From NCBI GenBank assembly GCA_019119635.1, contig DWWP01000019.1:124001-188000 (forward strand): a DNA stretch of 64,000 bases. The letters run 5' to 3'. The DNA comes from Candidatus Dietzia intestinipullorum. Its GTDB lineage: Bacteria > Actinomycetota > Actinomycetes > Mycobacteriales > Mycobacteriaceae. A program made the position numbers and the translations under genes. Shown piece by piece: positions 62,507-64,000 of the stretch. The notes beneath the pieces were generated by a model. That model was given only the letters and a program-made list of their open reading frames with translations. It ran no database searches and was not told the origin of the DNA. Each line of letters opens with the position of its first letter. The stretch's first letter is position 1.

Positions 62507-62887
62507 ATGACCCCGTCCGAGCCCTCACCGGACACGCAGCACCCGTACAGTCCCGCGACGCGGCACGGCGACCTGGTCTTCGTCTCCGGTTCCCTGTCGG
62601 TGGACAGCGATTTCCAGCCCGTCGCCGGCCGGAGCGAGGCGATGGTGGCCGCACTCGAGCGCATGACCGAACGCCTGGCCACGGTCGGGGCCACGCTCGA
62701 CGACGTGGTCAAGCTCGTCTACTACGTGACCGATCTGAGCCTGCGAGAGGAGGCCAACGAGCAACTGCTCGCGGCCTTCTCGGATCCGCGCCCGGCTCGG
62801 ACGTTCGTCGAGGTGTCCGGGCTGCCCTACGGGTCGACAGTGGAGATCGACGCGACCGCCGTGGTCGGCCGTCAGGTCCCGCAGTAG
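62507..62887 (+). CDS. ridA: RidA-family protein
   Basis: Protein of 126 residues. [27 protein letters not shown], and [20 protein letters not shown] define the RidA/YjgF fold; the Arg in the PARTFVEV motif is the residue that binds the carboxylate of enamine/imine substrates. It hydrolyses reactive 2-aminoacrylate or related imines made by PLP enzymes. AGGAGG precedes the ATG. Its last 16 bases overlap the converging selO gene. Confidence 0.87.
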   Translation: MTPSEPSPDTQHPYSPATRHGDLVFVSGSLSVDSDFQPVAGRSEAMVAALERMTERLATVGATLDDVVKLVYYVTDLSLREEANEQLLAAFSDPRPARTFVEVSGLPYGSTVEIDATAVVGRQVPQ

Positions 62888-64000
62888 GTCACGTGCGGCG
62901 CCGCGTCGGGCGGCGCGGGCGCGGCGAAGCGCTCCTTGCCCGGCTGCTCGTCGTAGGGGCGGGTGACGACGGCGAGGAGCTCCTCGAACGGGCCCGGGTC
63001 GCCTGCCGTCGCCGCGTCCAGCGCCTCCTCGACCAGATGGTTCCGCGGGATGTAGATCGGGTTGACGCGCGCCATCTCCTCCGCCGAGGGGCCGGCCTCC
63101 CGCCAGCGAGACAGCCACGAATCCAGCCCGTCGGCCCGGTCCGCGAGCAGGTCCCGCAGCGGCCCGTCGTCCCCGCCTGCGGCCGTGGTGAGTTGCCGGA
63201 AGAACGACGTGTGGTCGGCGCGGGCACCGCTGAGGAAGGCCAATGCGTCCTCGACGAGCGGCCCGGCCACCTCGTCGTCGCCGCCGGCGAGGCCGAGCTT
63301 GGCGCGCGTGCGCGTGTGGAATGCGGCGTTGTACTGGGCGGGGAACTCGTCGAGCGCGGCGGTGAGCTGCGCGACGGCGGCGTCCTGGTCGTCCCCGAGG
63401 AGCGGGACGAGGGTCTCGGCGAAGCGGGCGAGGTTCCACTGCATGATGCCCGGCTGGTTGCCGTAGGCGTAGCGCCCCTGGGCGTCGATGGAGCTGAACA
63501 CCGTGGCCGCGTCGAAGGACTCCATGAAGGCGCACGGGCCGTAGTCGATGCTCTCGCCCGAGATCGTGGTGTTGTCCGTGTTCATGACGCCGTGGATGAA
63601 GCCGATGGCCATCCAGTCGGCGATGAGCGACGCCTGGGCGGACTGCACCGCGGTGAACAGTGCGAGGTACGGGTTCTCGGCGTCGGCGGCGTGCGGGTGG
63701 TGGCGGGCGATCGCGTGATCGGCGAGTCGGCGGACCAGGTCGACGTCACCACTGGAGCGCGCGAACTGGAACGTGCCGACGCGGAGGTGGCTGGAGGCCA
63801 CGCGGGCCAGGACCGCGCCCGGCAGCGGCGACTCGCGCAGCACGGTGTTCCCGGTGGCGACCACCGCGAGGGACCGCGTGGTGGGCACGCCGAGCGCGTG
63901 CATGGCCTCGCTGATGAGGTACTCGCGCAGCATGGGCCCAACGGCGGCGAGCCCGTCGCCGCCGCGCGCGAAGGGAGTGCGGCCCGAGCCCTTGAGGTGC
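62872..64000 (-). CDS. selO: SelO protein adenylyltransferase, 5' part missing
   Basis: Runs off the right edge of the window; about 376 C-terminal residues are visible. [20 protein letters not shown] (at the edge), [13 protein letters not shown] and DYGPCAFME match SelO/YdiU (UPF0061), the pseudokinase-fold enzyme that transfers AMP from ATP to Ser/Thr/Tyr on proteins. The catalytic Asp lies in the MNTDNTTI and DYGP motifs. It regulates redox proteins in other bacteria. The C-terminus ends in YCGT with a cysteine as in non-selenium forms. The stop overlaps the ridA 3' end by 16 bases, both converging. Confidence 0.92.
   Translation of the reverse strand, partial: HLKGSGRTPFARGGDGLAAVGPMLREYLISEAMHALGVPTTRSLAVVATGNTVLRESPLPGAVLARVASSHLRVGTFQFARSSGDVDLVRRLADHAIARHHPHAADAENPYLALFTAVQSAQASLIADWMAIGFIHGVMNTDNTTISGESIDYGPCAFMESFDAATVFSSIDAQGRYAYGNQPGIMQWNLARFAETLVPLLGDDQDAAVAQLTAALDEFPAQYNAAFHTRTRAKLGLAGGDDEVAGPLVEDALAFLSGARADHTSFFRQLTTAAGGDDGPLRDLLADRADGLDSWLSRWREAGPSAEEMARVNPIYIPRNHLVEEALDAATAGDPGPFEELLAVVTRPYDEQPGKERFAAPAPPDAAPHVTYCGT

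Overview
The window is very GC-rich DNA with dense, mostly tightly packed genes and frequent ATGA/GTGA start-stop overlaps. It carries markers of the mycolic-acid actinobacteria (Mycobacteriales): a secreted mycolyltransferase-like esterase, a mycofactocin-coupled short-chain dehydrogenase, a CYP136-like P450, a VirS/MymA/SadH-like locus, an FprB-type ferredoxin reductase, an Rpf-like secreted protein, an LppP/LprE-like secreted protein and a GlxR/Crp-like binding site. A genus such as Dietzia, Gordonia or Rhodococcus is plausible. Dietzia is my guess only; no rRNA or other typing gene is present. The region looks chromosomal. I see no insertion sequence, prophage, CRISPR array, tRNA or rRNA, and no stretch over 300 bases without a gene.

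Layout. 1-1592: truncated isochorismatase-like gene, then a zeta-type toxin with a ParD-like antitoxin. 1695-4620: csoR-copZ-copA copper efflux operon with a CsoR operator. 4658-7080: ABC ATPase translationally coupled to an alkyl-DHAP-synthase-like flavoprotein. 7303-11094: secreted lipase, GtrA protein, MarR-MFS pair. 11274-13173: alpha/beta hydrolase and a secreted LppP-like protein. 13367-19602: lipid block (thioesterase, AidB-like acyl-CoA dehydrogenase, P450, acyl-CoA ligase, carboxymuconolactone-decarboxylase-like protein). 19844-23401: FecCD/BtuFCD-type uptake operon ending in a PhnP-like metallo-hydrolase. 23398-27420: TetR, DUF4442 protein, and a PF04392-type three-gene ABC importer. 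27430-30322: dienelactone hydrolase, nitrilase-type amidase and two DNA-repair genes facing apart. 30327-34240: membrane esterase, glutaminase-STAS and glutamate symporter. 34304-36396: Mtb12-like protein and an ABC exporter whose ATPase is broken. 36424-40868: mycofactocin-type SDR, MocR regulator, RHH/Fic toxin-antitoxin pair and a TerC gene behind a yybP-ykoY-like manganese riboswitch. 40951-49274: alaA, a membrane protein, mycolyltransferase and two giant YhgE/Pip proteins. 49391-51759: glutathione peroxidase, MFS and Rpf-like genes. 51988-58913: SDR and Baeyer-Villiger monooxygenase diverging from an AraC-TetR pair, followed by an AurF-like diiron oxygenase and FprB. 59114-62309: TetR-regulated ABC exporter. 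62507-64000: RidA and truncated SelO.

Function. Much of the window concerns acyl-chain activation and oxidation, cell-envelope export, and metal or stress handling. The most system-like stretch is 51988-58913: two oxygenases of different chemistry, a dehydrogenase, a redox partner and two regulators arranged around one 42-base divergent promoter. The most unusual non-coding feature is a pair of about 70-base intergenic repeats (11157-11228 and 58981-59051). They have the same three-box architecture and spacing but different box contents, and each can fold into alternative hairpins.
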